A DNA stretch of 64,000 nucleotides from Wuchereria bancrofti (Eukaryota; Nematoda; Chromadorea; Rhabditida; Onchocercidae): the NCBI GenBank assembly GCA_005281725.1, contig SSBO01000001.1, positions 4,386,399-4,450,398 on the forward strand, read 5' to 3'. Of this stretch, positions 23,601-37,124 are shown one piece after another (the stretch's first letter is position 1; the number at the start of each line of letters is the position of its first letter). Both the position numbers and the translations under genes were made by a program. The notes under the pieces were generated by a model. The model did no database searches, was not told where the DNA came from, and was given only the letters and a program-made list of their open reading frames with translations.

Positions 23601-24675
23601 ACAATAATTCACATTATCAATTTGAAAACGGGAAATTTAAACATTTTAAAAATTCAGCACTAAGAATAAGAATCAGCTGCCTAGCTTTTAAATGCTTTTA
23701 AAACAAGATTTAAATTTGATAACGTATATAATATGAACCATCGTCACAAATGTAAGACAAGGAATTCGAAATTGTAAAATAAGGAAATGAAGATACAAAT
23801 ACAGCTAACCTAACTTTTCACCAAAACAATCTGAAATTAAAACATCTACAAACATGTAAAAAAGCACTAAAACCATGATTTCAGTCAAAAATATTAAGAT
23901 GATTTGTACACCACAAAATGAATATTCATAGACCAACATCTTTTCCAGATCTTGTACAAACAATCTAATAAACTTATATGTACAAGAAATAATTCGTAAA
24001 AACATATGAATGAAGACTGACAAAGGATGCACTTCTGGACTGGCAAATTAAAATTAACTGAAATCGAAGTAAATGAAAACAATATTTCAGCGGAAGGAAT
24101 AATTCAAAATTTCACTGCTCATTCCATTCGGAATCACTCTAAACAATTTTTGCACCAAATTAAGCAAACAATTTCCCTATAATTGCCCATCACTAATTAA
24201 ATATTCAACAAGGTGCAAAAAATGATGTGACAAAAAGAATAATGATTACGAGAGTTATACGAAAATAATACCCTGCACAATTACTCTTTGTATAATAGAA
24301 AACTCGTCTGCTATGACGACGGTGATAATCGTCCCTTCTCTGCTCGATATTCCGCACGAAGCCATGCTACTGCTGTAGCCAGATATTCTGATAATGAATG
24401 TAAGCTTAAATCAACAGTAAGCGGTCCGCATATTTGGTCCAAATGTTTTACCATCTCTGCAGAAGAAATACAAAATCAAAAACGATTTAGACATTTTAAG
24501 AATGCAAAGAACTTTGGATTCTCATTTAAGCCATTTTAAATATGTGCTTAATTTAATCTAAAATACAGAATACCCTAACCGATCCAAAAACCCAAGTCCT
24601 TAACTATTTTGCTCACTCTCATTAGAGCATCATATCTGCATGCAAAGCAATTGAAAAAGAGATGTTCTATGATTT
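20640..24675. other. AT-rich spacer without a recognised gene
   Basis: About 4 kb between the 3' ends of two convergent genes. The plus strand is strongly A-rich from about 21900 to 24560. Small frames at 21717-21914, 22024-22209 and 24288-24539 have no known motif or clear splice context. A possible extra exon of the AF4/FMR2 gene on the minus strand near 24560-24620 is discussed under findings. Confidence 0.5.
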
Positions 24676-27600
24676 TTATAAATAACCTTGTTCGTAGCTG
24701 TTCATTTTGGTTGATGTCTGTTTCCACAACCGATCGGACCACATCAAATGATGAAGGATGCTAAGCTGCGAACGCTGCACTTGATAAATAGAAATTGGAA
24801 CACTGATCTAGAACGAATTTCTTTAAAAAACAAAAGTGGTGAACACAGCTCAATGCGTTCAGACACTATATTTTAATTCGAAATTGCGCTGCCTGTCTAA
24901 CCAAGTTCTACAGTCGCTTTTAAAATTCAGAACATTTTTTCCGACCCAAAGATTCTTCAGGTTGATTCTTTTGTCGTGATGATGTTCAAATAACTCACTT
25001 CCCTCTGACGTTCGCCATGACCACTATTAGTTGACGAAGCCGGTGAAGGAGTTTCTGTATTGGCAGATGAACCACCTTGCGAACTGACTGATGCAGCACC
25101 ATCACTGCGCATTGCTGCAGCGTCCAATTCAATCAGCTGTGGTTCCCACTTCGTCAATGCGCCAAAATTGGACATACAACTCTGAATATTTAGAAATTCA
25201 AAATCCCTAAAGAATAAGCATAAATTAAATGAATTCATATCAGAATACTGAAAATCACATTATATATATAAACTGAAGCCACCTTTGATCAAATCTTCGA
25301 TTTTACCGAGGATGTTAAAACTCATAAACCTGTACTTATCAGCAATGTCAACCATATTAAAGTCCGGAATTTTTTTTGGGTATCAAGACTCATATTTCAA
25401 AATGTCAGCTTCAGATGCGTCAATGCACTGGAAATGATTTTTTGGCATGCACAACAATAATCAGTAAGGCAAAGAGCAGAGCGATAAAACCGATACAATT
25501 TAATGAGATAAATTAAGCCAAACTATTGGAGTATGAAAGCAAGACGAAGCAGTAGTTCTTCTTTATGATGTTGATAACATTAGAGATAAACTTACTCCTA
25601 TCTTAAGCGAATAGAGATAGTAATTTAGCACAGCTTGCACCCGAAATGATAATATTCTGAATCGACTAATGAAATGCCGTTCCAGTGATGAGAGACTAGC
25701 TGCTGATGTACCTGACCACTTGATAATCGTTCTGAAGGAGACGTTCGTCTTGTTAACATTATAAGAAGTTGACCAGTTGATTTATAATACTATTTATTAT
25801 AATACTATTATTATTTAATACTAACTATATTATAATACTATTTAAGGTATGGCCAGAGTTCGCAAGTATATAGCAATTCGGGACAATTTGAAGAATCAGT
25901 AATTCAAAAAAAAAGCGCCGGGGTACTTCAATCATTCCACTGTGCCTGTTCAAAAAAGTACCGGATTGTTGACAATATTGTTGATAAGACTTTGAGTAAG
26001 TCAAGGCTTAATTCTCCATATTAAGTTTGATTTACGAAAAAATCACTCGGAAAACTGAAAGCTTCAAATCCAAAGCCCACTTCATCAATTCAGCACTATC
26101 GCGTGCTATAGTATACTGCCGTTGTCTGTTTTCTCGTTCAGTAGCTGATGAAAGTATGAAATATACAGCGGCATCCATATAAGCAAGAGTTTTTCGTACG
26201 TAGTCACCACTCTAAGAAATTCGTCAAATTTCAAACTTTACGACAGAAATATAGAATAAAAAAGAAATATAGAACAAAATATAGAATAATTCATGAAACT
26301 ACTAAGATTTACTAAAGTTTACCTCTTTGTCAGCTCTGTGTTTTAAGGGACGGGCAACCTCGTCCAGATAGTAATTTGCGCATTTATATGAACCATTGTC
26401 ATTTTTTTCTAGTACTGTCTTTTTTGTTGGTGCTACACGGTTTCTGTAGCAAACAAAATCATCGCTAGCTTCCTGAAATTTATATAACAAATGTTTGAAA
26501 TTTTGCTTTGGAAAAAAGCAGAAAAGGTTGGTTGAAGAAAAAAATTTTGAAGCCAACTGAATGAAAGAACTGCAAAAAAGATTTGCAAGTTGGCAGAGGC
26601 CACCAGTGTACAGATTTTCTCAACATTGACTGCAGAAAACACAAAAAATCAACTCAAGCTAGTGATTTATTTAGATTATAAGAAATAGTTCTCCCATCTT
26701 TAACCTCGCTGTATGATAATATCAGTCCTGAAATGTTTCAAGCCAGGTATGTTCTATATTAGAGGAGTATCAATGTTACTAATAAAACAAAAATTGCCAT
26801 TTCCATGCTAATTATCAGTCCCAGTAAGAATAAAACCATTTACCTGTATTCCAGATTTACTGCATACATTTGTATCCTTTTTACACTTCTTTGTTGGTGG
26901 CACCTCACCGTCTTTGCATTTCGAATTTTTTGCAACTTTAATTCGCACGTTATCGACTTGCATATTATTATTAGTGGTAATACTCATAGCAGCATCATCC
27001 ATTTGTTTTTTCTTTAATTCGCGCAGTTGCTGTGTTATCGCGGTACCATCACCACCAAACTGATCATTCAGTCCGTTACAGTTTTTCGTGCGAGATGCAA
27101 CAGATTTCCCTTTTTCTCTGGAGTGCTCATTATCCGAGTATTTTATCTTGTCTTTCTCTCTCACATCACCATCCGACTTACCAGTTGGTACGTGTAAAAC
27201 AGATTTCAGCTGAGAGAATTTTTTTCCCAACTTAGAAGTGCTTGGGAATTGTTCACCATTGCTTGGAAGGGCTGAGTCGTCTTTTTTATTCCTTTTTTCG
27301 CTTTCCTTGATTTTGGTGGTGACAGATACGGTAACGCGTGTTTTGTCGCATTGTTTGATAAATTTCTGAAAATCTGATCATTCCGAAACAATTATTTTAT
27401 CGTCATTGTTTAGTTGACCATCAAATTACTCCGTCAAATTTCTTTTAGATCTACTGAAACAGTGAAGCTTTTAGACTTTGATGTTATGAAGTTCACTTTC
27501 TGCTTCCATAAAGATACCAACAGCTATCGTTGTAAGGAAAAATGATGACCTCAAAATTAAGCCTATTGAAGTATAGAACGAAGATTCTAACATTATCAGT

Positions 27601-30600
27601 ACTAAATATTGATGTTAAATGAATTAAACTGTTATTTATCAGTGCTATCAGTCATGTGTAAAAAACCCATATCAATAAGATATTGAGTTTCACCTAATTA
27701 AATATAATTTATATTAAAAAAACTGGCAGTCTAAAGGCAAAAAGCAAACCTTAATAAGCGTAATTTTGAGGTCATCATTTTTTAATGTACCCAATTCGTG
27801 TTTCCGGTCATTCCTAGATGCTGAACCACAACATGGAATACTTTCCTGTAGATCACAAAAAAGTTATGTTTTGGATTATGATTATAAACAATTTACAATG
27901 AACAAATTCTAACCCACTCTAGCTAGTTCTACTATTTATAACAACCTCCAAACTTTTCAGCAATTGTTCAGAAAATTCTAGTAAGAATTGCTAATACATT
28001 CTTGTTGCTTCGACTAGGTCACAAAAGCATGAGTTCCTAAATTTCTGAGTAACATCCCAATCTCTAAAAGGGAATTATTTATGTACTATTCTTAGTATTG
28101 TTCTCGACTTTTTCTCTTTTCAAAAACAAAATAAATATCAAAAATCCGACCTTTTTCCTTCTAGTGATTGGGACTTTCGAGTCATTAAGATTGAAGTGAT
28201 GAGAGAGATGGCTTACTTATGCTATCCTATTAGTTGCTACAAACATGACAATCAAGGAAAAAATAATGGTTTGTCTGGATGTTCTCAGTTTTCGGTTTTT
28301 GATGATAACAAGTGACAGATGAAAAAGAAACTAGTTGTCACAGTTTTTCATGATTAAGACAGCATTAAATTAAAATGTATTTGTCTACTTTCGAGTTTAC
28401 ATACCTTCCTGAAATCTTTCGTAGATGATGACGGCGTTGCTCCTGCACTATGAACGATTTGTTTTTTATATCTGCTATTAGTGTTGTCCATTTTTGGAAT
28501 AGATTTAAAATCCGAATCGCAAAGTTGCGATGTTCTATCTCGTTCGTTTCTTGATGTTGGTCGCATTGGAGGTGATAAAACACAACTCGGCAGAGCAACT
28601 GTTGACAAAAACTGTAATAACAGCAAATTTGTACGAAAGTTAACATAGATTCTGGTATGTCACTGGTTGAGATTTTTATTTAAAACAAACCTGTGACTTA
28701 TTCCTTTTTTTAATACCGGTTTATTCCTAGTAAGCTCACTGTTCTTTGTGAAGTGCTTCACTTTTTTTCAGTGGTGTGAATTTATTACGTTTAGAAAACC
28801 ATCCACTGTGATAGAATAAGGTTCATTACTTTAACCTATGACATATCTTTGTATAACTTATTCCATTGAGAAATTAGTCATCCAAAAATAATCTAGTTAA
28901 GTCACATTTTCGTAAGTTTTAACAGTAAATGCCAGAAATCGGTTAAAAAACTAACAGCAGAAGCATTCTTAATTAACACATTCTTGATTCGTAAGAGCTG
29001 TGCTGAATCTAAACGGTCAAGATTTATGATTACTGGAAGTGTTAGACTGTCACTTTTTTGCGGCTGTCGTGGTGGAGTTAAAAGTGGTGAAATATGACCC
29101 AGTTCACCAATAATTGTTTGTAAACACCTGAAGTTAATATAATACATAGCATTTTCATTTATCTGAAGTTTTGCATTTGCTAAAAACATTTGTTTTACTA
29201 AAAAAACCTTCTCTTTCTCATGGTAATATGATAACCTTAATCATATCTCATCGTATTTGAAAAATAACTAGCCAAACACCTCGCTGTTACTTAAGTTCGG
29301 CCTAATAAACCAATTACCATCCCCATAAACCATCACAGAAAAAGAAAACCAGCATGAAAAAAAGAAAAAAAAAACATAATACATAGCCATTTTTGGCCTG
29401 TCATTTGGCTTCATAAGGGTTTTGGAGCTTAGAAAACCAATTGTGCCTTTTTAAAATTACCAGTGACTGAGTATCAATTAACCCCGGTTACAAACTGTAT
29501 TTTGCATGGAAAGGATAATTACGGTCGATGAAACTGTTCGCGATTTTGGTCATTTATTTCATCAGCAAATCCAGAGTCTGGGCTTTCTTGTTCTTCCTTT
29601 TCCCATTTAACCATTTTTTTCTCCATACTTTTCAACATATCGATATGTCGCTTTTTTGCATTTCCATTTTTTACTTTTTTTTCACCAAATAATTCACTGA
29701 TCGTTATTCCGCTGTCACTACATTCCATCTGAAGAACTGAGAAATTAAAGTCACAATACTGCTTCAAATGTTAGCCCGATGCTATCAAAGCATCCACCTA
29801 AAGAACTGAAAAATCAAGTCACAATATTATATCCGGCAGCAATCTCCAATAAATTCAAATTTACTTAAATGAGCCTAATTATTCAAATTCTTTTCAAGTC
29901 GAAACTGTCCAACAAAATTAGTCAAACTACAGGTTATATCTTATAGAAAACATTGCCAAATCACGAAGGATCCACATCCCCCTGTGCTCGATGCTTGATG
30001 CACTAACATCAGCAATACCTTCGCCCCTTGCTTGTTATACACATCATTTTAAAGGTTTTCCAAACATTTCTTCTTCTTAATTTATAATAAGTCAAAACAC
30101 TTACTTTTGCTGTATTGCTTGTGCATGGTTTCTGCCAATTTTCAGTGTCTGTATTGTTGCAAACACTTCTGCAAAATTGTTTCACGAACTAATGTAGTTT
30201 CTACTTAGCTTCAAATTTTCCAGAAGTAGAAAAGTAAAGACAAAAAGATTGCTTAACAAAAGCCAAGTGCCGAATAACAAATTTGCTGACCTTCTCCTTT
30301 TCCTTTTCCTACATGAACTATCATCGCTTGAGGTTATCGAGGACGTGCTGCTATCAATGTGAGCATTCACGAAGCTAGCAGATGATACAACTGCTTTTGA
30401 ACCTCTCACTGAATTACTTTTCCGTTCTTGATTCTGAATTTCACATTTGTTTAACACAGATGAAACAACCAGTTAGTCGAAGTCACGAATAAAATAACAA
30501 TTACATGATGAAAGGAAGATAGCACATTTCACTCCGCATTTTATGTTGTTAGGTTCAGAAAAATATATCATCGGAACATACGCACCAATATAACTTCAAA

Positions 30601-32410
30601 AGTTGAAGCTTAGCAACTTGGAGAGCCCAACAAATCAAATGTTTTCAAATATCGACGTTTATTTGTTATAAGCAACTCAAATATTCGCCTCTATACCCTT
30701 TCTCCCCCTCTTTAATAGTTCATTTCTAGCTAGAAATGTAACTATACGATATCAAAAATTAATAAATAAACCTTTTTAAATGGAAGATTTGTATGAATTG
30801 TTGATAATGGTACATCAATAATACATTGCATCTTCTAAATAAAAGTCATAATTAACCATAAATCTTTTTTCTTTTAACTGATGTTTAAAATATCCCTCTA
30901 AGCCTCTTTTTCTCATTTTAGCCTGAAAACAATCGTCCAACATAATTTGTTATTACATAATTTGTTTTAGTCTTGAAGTGCTGAAGGAAATTATAAGAAA
31001 TATTTGTCACAAAACAAGTCTTAATCCATCGATCTAACAAATTTTCTTTAGAAAAATATATAACCTGTGCCATTTGAGTAGCAGTCAAATGTGACTCTGA
31101 CGCTGATGGTATCAGTGATGATGGCACAAAAGATGGACGTATTGGCCTAATTGGTGATTGAACAACGCCAAATAGACCAGAATTATTCGGACCATGTTGT
31201 GAGCCGACAATAATATCAGCCATCACATCAAATGGACCAAGACCATCTGCAATATTTTTCAAAGCTTGAGAGCCTTTGCACTTCTTTTTCACTGTCAAGT
31301 AATATTTATTTTTTAAGGATAGTGTCTCTGAGTGAAAGAGAAGTGAATAAAACAGTAATTCATGAAATTTAGTTTTTGTTCTAAAGCATGTTTTGGAAGT
31401 TACATTATCAAAATTACCGATTTGTAAAACGTATCTTACGTCAAACACAGTCAAAGTGAAAAGCAACTGAAGCTTTTTTGGAGTGATGAAACAAACAGCT
31501 TCAACAATTTAACTTTTAAGCAGAAACTTATTGAAGCAAGAATCCTATTATAAGTCGTAAAGACTGAGCCTTATTCATCTAAAATGGATTGAAATTACAA
31601 TTTTTTGCGCATTTACAATGGATAATTAATGACCTGTAAAATGAGTTATTATCAAATAATCTTACCATATGTCTTAGACAACACTTACAGATTATTTATG
31701 CGCTCATTAACACCCAAAATTTATTAACTGCAGAATATATTTGATTGGAATGAACGTACAGTGAGACAGGGAGCGGTAAGTGAAAAGAAAACCACGACTT
31801 TAAGTATTTCTACGAGTATTATCTCCTACTCCATTAATGAAAACGTTCTGTTTAGAAACAATTTTCGTTAGCCTCGAGAAAAAAATCAGTGTCATCTAGG
31901 CCCTAATTTACTGCTTGTAGGCTTGAAAGTCTTCTAAGAGTAGCAAACTTGTTTCCAATCGTGGCTCAAGCTTATAAGCTCAATATACTAAAATGAAAAT
32001 GGCCTAATGATCAGTTGAAAGAAAAAGTATGAGACCACTGAATGTCAAACATTAGAAGCTATCATAATCACAATTTCATACATCCGTACATCACATTCAC
32101 CCCTCTTTTTTATTCTCAATTTATTCCAAATAATTCAGATGTCATTTACGTTAACGACTTACTTCCTCCCTTGAATTCAAGTACAATAGTTTCTGGAAAA
32201 AACTACGAAATGGAGTGTCTGCAAAACATTAAAGCAGACAGTCCAATTCTAGATTAGAATATATCTCTGATAATAATGCAAGACGAACTCACCAACAAGA
32301 TTCTCGCGAATCCGTGCTATCCTTGGCTTCGAATCTTCTTCAGCCATTACCTTCTGAATTTGATTATTTGGATCAATAGTTTTCCGCAGGTCACACTGAT
32401 CGCTGTTCAT
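24676..32410 (-). CDS. AF4/FMR2 (AFF)-family transcription elongation scaffold
   Basis: AFF proteins are scaffolds of the super elongation complex, which brings P-TEFb to paused RNA polymerase II. Fifteen exons with compatible phases: 32410-32293, 31246-31065, 30834-30772, 30433-30291, 30168-30105, 29728-29523, 29127-28956, 28611-28405, 27845-27750, 27365-26844, 26472-26323, 26211-26036, 25731-25596, 25181-24999, 24774-24676; 838 residues. The N terminus has ARIRENL, like the RIREKER stretch of AFF proteins. The middle is low complexity: a Ser-rich run before RKRKRRR, ENWQKP, LTLPVIINLDRL and a Lys-rich 174-codon exon. The C-terminal homology domain starts about residue 625: YYLDEVARPLKHRADKE, LAYMDAAVYFILSATE, DSAELMKWALDLK, LERHFISRFRILSFRVQAVL, TPSPASS, HHLMWSDRLWKQ. 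The family call rests on this domain. Nematode relatives include C. elegans affl-2. The start follows an acceptor directly, so a spliced leader or an upstream exon is possible; the last exon is the least certain. Confidence 0.85.
25780..25850. repeat. Short AT-rich direct repeats inside an AFF intron
   Basis: The unit TATAATACTATT or close variants recurs about four times between 25780 and 25845, inside the intron 25732-26035. Local slippage repeat; no function inferred. Confidence 0.8.
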
Positions 32411-32674
32411 CTATAAATTTCCACTAAATTTAACCTATTTCAACTTACTAATAATCAGCAATTTAAATTCATCGAACGAAAACATACTTAAAAACAGTAA
32501 GGCCAATAAATTTGGTATTTGAAGTAGAGACGATAGCAAGAGCTCTTGGAAGCTTCAGAATCTTTACGAATCCTTTCCCGACAGATGACGACTCCCGGAG
32601 CAGTAATAAACAAACTCAAAAAAACCTGGTAGTCGCTCTCTATCGATTCTTCATAATGCGGGCCTGTGGTAGGG

Positions 32675-32750
32675 TATGTGTACGGGACAGAGAGCGGGAG
32701 AGGAGAGAGGGAGAGAGAGAATAAGAAACGGAGAGAGGAATGCACGAGAA
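32675..32750. repeat. GA-rich purine tract
   Basis: Imperfect GAGAGA/GGGAGA array on the plus strand (CT-rich on the AFF coding strand), ending about 265 bp upstream of the AFF start codon. CT-rich tracts are common in promoter regions, but nothing specific is shown. Confidence 0.75.
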
Positions 32751-33327
32751 AGGGCACATGAACACTCAGTAATCACGTACTCACTAACCTGCCCTGCCCT
32801 TCTGTCCCATACTCTCTCACTTCTCTTCCCCCGCATCATCGCCAGATGCTTGAAGAGATGTCTTTCTACACACTTAAAAGGCCGATACATCATCATCATC
32901 ATCTCATAGATAAGGTACTTACGTGCTTTTCTTCGCTCCCTCTCTCTACTCCTCTACCTATTTGTGTGAAGACGTGATGACAAACGTGGAGGAAGGATTA
33001 CATCAATATAGAGGTTAGAGTTTGACGCTAATAAAAGCGTGGAAGTAGTGCGTAAAATAAAGCAAACACCAATTGCGCTGAAGAAGTACTGCTAAGGATT
33101 CAAGTCTTTCGTCATCGGCGTGATCGAGATGGATCTATGAAGCAGTGCAAGAGAGGAACCGGTCGGCAGTGGATTTGAAGAGGGACTAAACCTGTAATCT
33201 TCCGGGTTACTGAGCACATCTAATTGAGCTATCAGGATGAACTGAGCTAAACATTCGAAAAAGTTCTGACTTTAATCATCGAACCTACTATTTTTTCCAA
33301 TCGTTCAGCTCTTGTAGATTCCTAACA

Positions 33328-33828
33328 TCACTTACCACCCTGTGTCACTCTATCAGACTGGTAGAAAAGTGCACCAACACGAATGCCAATATTCTTGGCA
33401 GGTATCACACATTCACCGAATATTTCAACCTGTATTTGAGTTCTCACCGAACCTCTGTGCCTATACGTCACTGTAATAAATGAGGAAATACTACGACACG
33501 TAAATGAACAGGTGAATGATATCATCTGCCTGTTCAGTTCAGTAGAACTATCTGTACATGTAAAGAAATGAATTCTGAAGCAAAATAAAGAAGGATGAGA
33601 AATGGAAGACTTTAACTCCTCATCTTCATCAGTACCAGTGATATTGAGCAATGAAGAGAAGGGAGAACAATTCATTAAAACGAAAGGAAACTGATCCAAG
33701 GGATAGTGTTTCAGTGAGGAGTTGACAGCGATGCTTTCTTCTCTTCTCAATTTCTCAAGTCCGTCCACTCTTTGACGGTCATATAGCACAATTATAGTAC
33801 TTTCTTCAGTAGTACTTTTTCGAGTCAA
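33328..33828 (-). CDS. Orphan open frame of 166 codons, unidentified
   Basis: One of the longest uninterrupted frames in the window and the longest not explained by a recognised gene or a repeat. It begins MTRKSTTEESTIIVLYDRQR, has a Ser/Leu-rich middle and an alternating hydrophobic-polar C-terminal part (ITVTYRHRGSVRTQIQVEIF) that could form beta strands. No signal peptide, membrane segment, zinc-binding pattern or known domain is seen. It lies about 0.9 kb upstream of the AFF start on the same strand, so it could be a single-exon gene, part of an upstream exon, or chance. I give no function. Confidence 0.25.
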   Translation of the reverse strand: MTRKSTTEESTIIVLYDRQRVDGLEKLRREESIAVNSSLKHYPLDQFPFVLMNCSPFSSLLNITGTDEDEELKSSISHPSLFCFRIHFFTCTDSSTELNRQMISFTCSFTCRSISSFITVTYRHRGSVRTQIQVEIFGECVIPAKNIGIRVGALFYQSDRVTQGGK

Positions 33829-34389
33829 ATGACAACTTTTACAGTTCAGTGAGGTTGAACTAATTTTAATGTACTTAAAAGTTGTCCATTAGAGAAGGAT
33901 GCATTAAATGTGTAAAACAATTGTTAATGCTAAATAGAATAGCAAATAATCTTTTTTCTTCAGGACATGACAGTAATTAATGAAGGGAAGACTTGTCAGG
34001 AATTAGTTTAAAAAAGAGAACGATGGAACTAGCTCAGTCAATTCGAAAAAGAAATAAAGAAGCAGTTGAGCTGCTATCATTCGTGATTTGTCTCAATTAA
34101 ACATTTTTTTGAGCAAGTCTGAAAAGCCTTAGAAGATAATATCTGAATAGCAAGTGACTAAGTGAGGGAAGCACTTCTTTAATTCAAAGGTTAAAAATGT
34201 TTAAAGATACCGAATTTGCATCTTTTTGGTATTCAGGAAAAAGGCAAGTCAATGAAGACAATGAGTGGTGATAAAACTGGGAGAAAATAAGCACTTTTTA
34301 TCTAAGTTTAAATATTTTATTAGCTAATTTACCTTCCAAGAAGGGAATAACAATATATTATGGATTAAATAACCTTCATGCTTGAACAA

Positions 34390-34406
34390 CTATATATATA
34401 TATATA
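34390..34406. repeat. Short (TA)n microsatellite
   Basis: Uninterrupted TATATA run of about 17 bases in intergenic AT-rich DNA. Confidence 0.85.
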
Positions 34407-37124
34407 AAGATAAAATGAAAAACAACAAGGTACTATCTGAAATTCTGTTAAATTTCAAGGAAAGCTTTTTGGAGGATTTCTCCATAAATTTGTGCAAAAA
34501 TGAATTGAACACTTTATCATACACGAAATGAAATTTGTGATGAAATTAACGGGAAAGGCTGAAGGGACAAAAGAACAAATAAAATAATAGGATGGGTGTT
34601 GCTATTCATTCAGTTTCCTGTATTATTAGCCAATCAATCGTTTTGAATGGGCAAAAAAGAATTCCAGAAGTTATCCAATTGCTTTACCCAAGCCAATAAA
34701 AGATGTCCACTTACACACCTTTCCCTTTGACACAATGAAATAGGAAGAAGCACTTGTACAATTCCAAACACTTCAATAAATTTGACTAAATCATTTTGAA
34801 AAATGCTAGCACGAAAACAACCATCTACATAACTTAGTCAGTTAATCAATTAAAGATTAACTGCAAATGCAATGATAGAATAAAACCAATGAATATTTGA
34901 CAAAATGTTACACTCATCAATCGTAATAACCATGGGTCAGGCGAAGCAAGGTCAATTTTAAATACCTTCTTAAAGATATATTACTTTATGGGAAGAATAA
35001 GAAAGAGTAGCGTTGAAATTCTGTAGTCGTCATTTGTTGCCACTTCCTCATCCTTCGCGTCATCTTAAGCTACACAAAAGTTCTGTTTCGATGAATTTAT
35101 GATTTTGATCAATCAGTCCTATCTATGACAAACAAAAAAGAACTGAAATGACAATAGAGTAAAGAAAAAACAAGCAGTAAAGAAAGTTGTTCCCGTTCTA
35201 AAAAAATAACTACTTGTTTCAGATCAGAAATGATTGAACCCGTTATTTTAGCTTCCAAAAGCCTGTCAAAATAACCACAAAGCGATAACAGACCTACAGG
35301 GAAATAAACAAAATGAAATAAATAAATCCATAATTAGGACCAAAATACTTTGCACGTAGAATTTTGTCAAATGTTTTTATGGTAGGACCATCCTTTGCCA
35401 AATTTAAAAAAAAATTCTTTCTTAAAAGTTTGTAAATCAAGATAGTAATGTAAAAAGAATTGTGAGGATGCGGAAGAATTTGTACATTGATTCCTCCTAT
35501 TCCCGAACTTTTAATGTACAATGTCGAAAATAAAATGGAATGAAGAAGACAGACATGAACCGTCTAATAGCAAGCCTGAAGAAGGGACCTGTTATCTTAG
35601 CTTCCGATTTCAACTGCCTCCTGAATTGGAATAAAAATAGTTTAAATTCAAGCAAAAACTGGGTCATAATTCCAATTCATTCTAGTGGGATTTCTTTTAA
35701 GCCTGCCTTTCAAATGATTTTATTCAATCTATCAGAATTCAACTGTCCATTATCGGAGAAAATCGATGGAAAACGTAGCAGTCTGAAATCAGATACTGAA
35801 AATAAAATTTCTAAACCATAAATTCTAAATAAATGCAGTATCACTAGCAAATTTGCATTTTCAGCAAATAGTGCTTATGCGATGATGTCTTTTGCTCGTA
35901 AAATCGTGTTGAAGAAATCTTTTCGAATGTGGCATGAAAGAGAAGATTCATACCAGTGGACGGCACTGTCACTGCGAAATACACTTCTGATCAGTTACTT
36001 TCTTCCAAGACTGCTATTACTGTTACTCATATACAGACTTACCCGAAATTTCATTTGTTTATCCAAAAGTTAAAGCCAAGTTTACACCAGCAACCGCCTT
36101 TTTTGTAAATAAAATTGAATAACTGAAAATAACTTCAACAAACTTGCTTCCAAGCAGCAGTTATAGAACTATCCGCAATTAGAGAAAATCTATCTTTTCA
36201 AAAACGAAGACATTGAAATTTTCAAGAGATAGGAACTTTGGATTGTTTACAAACTATCATTTAGTTTAATTTACTTTTAAATTTAACTACCGCTATTTTG
36301 ATATGCTTGGCTACATTTGAAATCGGTCAATGCTTCCATACGAAAAAAGTTTTATATTTTTGACTTGATTAATAGATAAATGAAGTTCCTCATCACTTGT
36401 TAATGACACTAATTAATTATTACAGTTTAAAAGTAATGCAATGTTTCACAAACTGTTACTTTGATGTTGCGACAATCAGTAAGGTCAAAATTAGCGGGAA
36501 AATACGGAGGTTGCAGTACAATAATATTTAGAAGGAATTGAACACAAAATGTTTTCTTTTTTTTTGATGGTATTTGTCTGTGACACTGATGCTCTATTAC
36601 GGCCTAATTCCCAGTTGATATGGTTGTACCGATTAATTGAGTGGAACAATCGTCCTTACGGTCTCCTATAACTGGTACAGGTAACTTGAACTTGAAACTC
36701 TTTATGGTACCAAAGTTCTTTTCAAAATTCGAATATGTATCTCAAGTTGACAAATGAATGGTTGTCATTGGTCGAAATTTATAATTCTTATTTTAAAGAC
36801 AAGGTTAGTTTGTCTGAACTCTTTATATCATCAATCAGTTAGTAACTCATAACTTCTGTGCCACAACGATTAATTAGTTTTAAGAGACTGGTAGGTTTTA
36901 AGAGCATCAAATGAATCTGTCACCAATGAAGCATGGATCGTGTATTTGATACTCAGACTGAAGTGTAAATGTTGAATTAACTGGAACATGTCAGCTAATA
37001 GAAAAGTTATCAAAATATCTGGCGACATTTAGTAATATGTTTCACTAAGCCCTTTCAGCCAGGTTCGTTCGCTGTTAGCTGTAACTATTATGAGTGGTAA
37101 GCAGTGTTGTAAAATATAATTGAA

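Larger units (their letters stand above)
32411..37124. other. Spacer upstream of the AFF gene
   Basis: About 4.7 kb. A purine-rich GA tract (32675-32750) and a CAT run (32888-32903) lie close to the AFF start and create overlapping artefact frames on both strands. A 166-codon minus-strand frame (33328-33828) is listed separately. A (TA)n run sits at about 34390-34406. Frames at 35540-35821 and 35882-36073 carry no recognisable domain. Upstream exons of the AFF gene may lie here. Confidence 0.5.

Noticed and set aside
26805..27235. Plus-strand frames opposite the large AFF exon
   Set aside because: Shadow frames; the minus-strand reading joins neighbouring exons in phase and continues an AFF-like protein.
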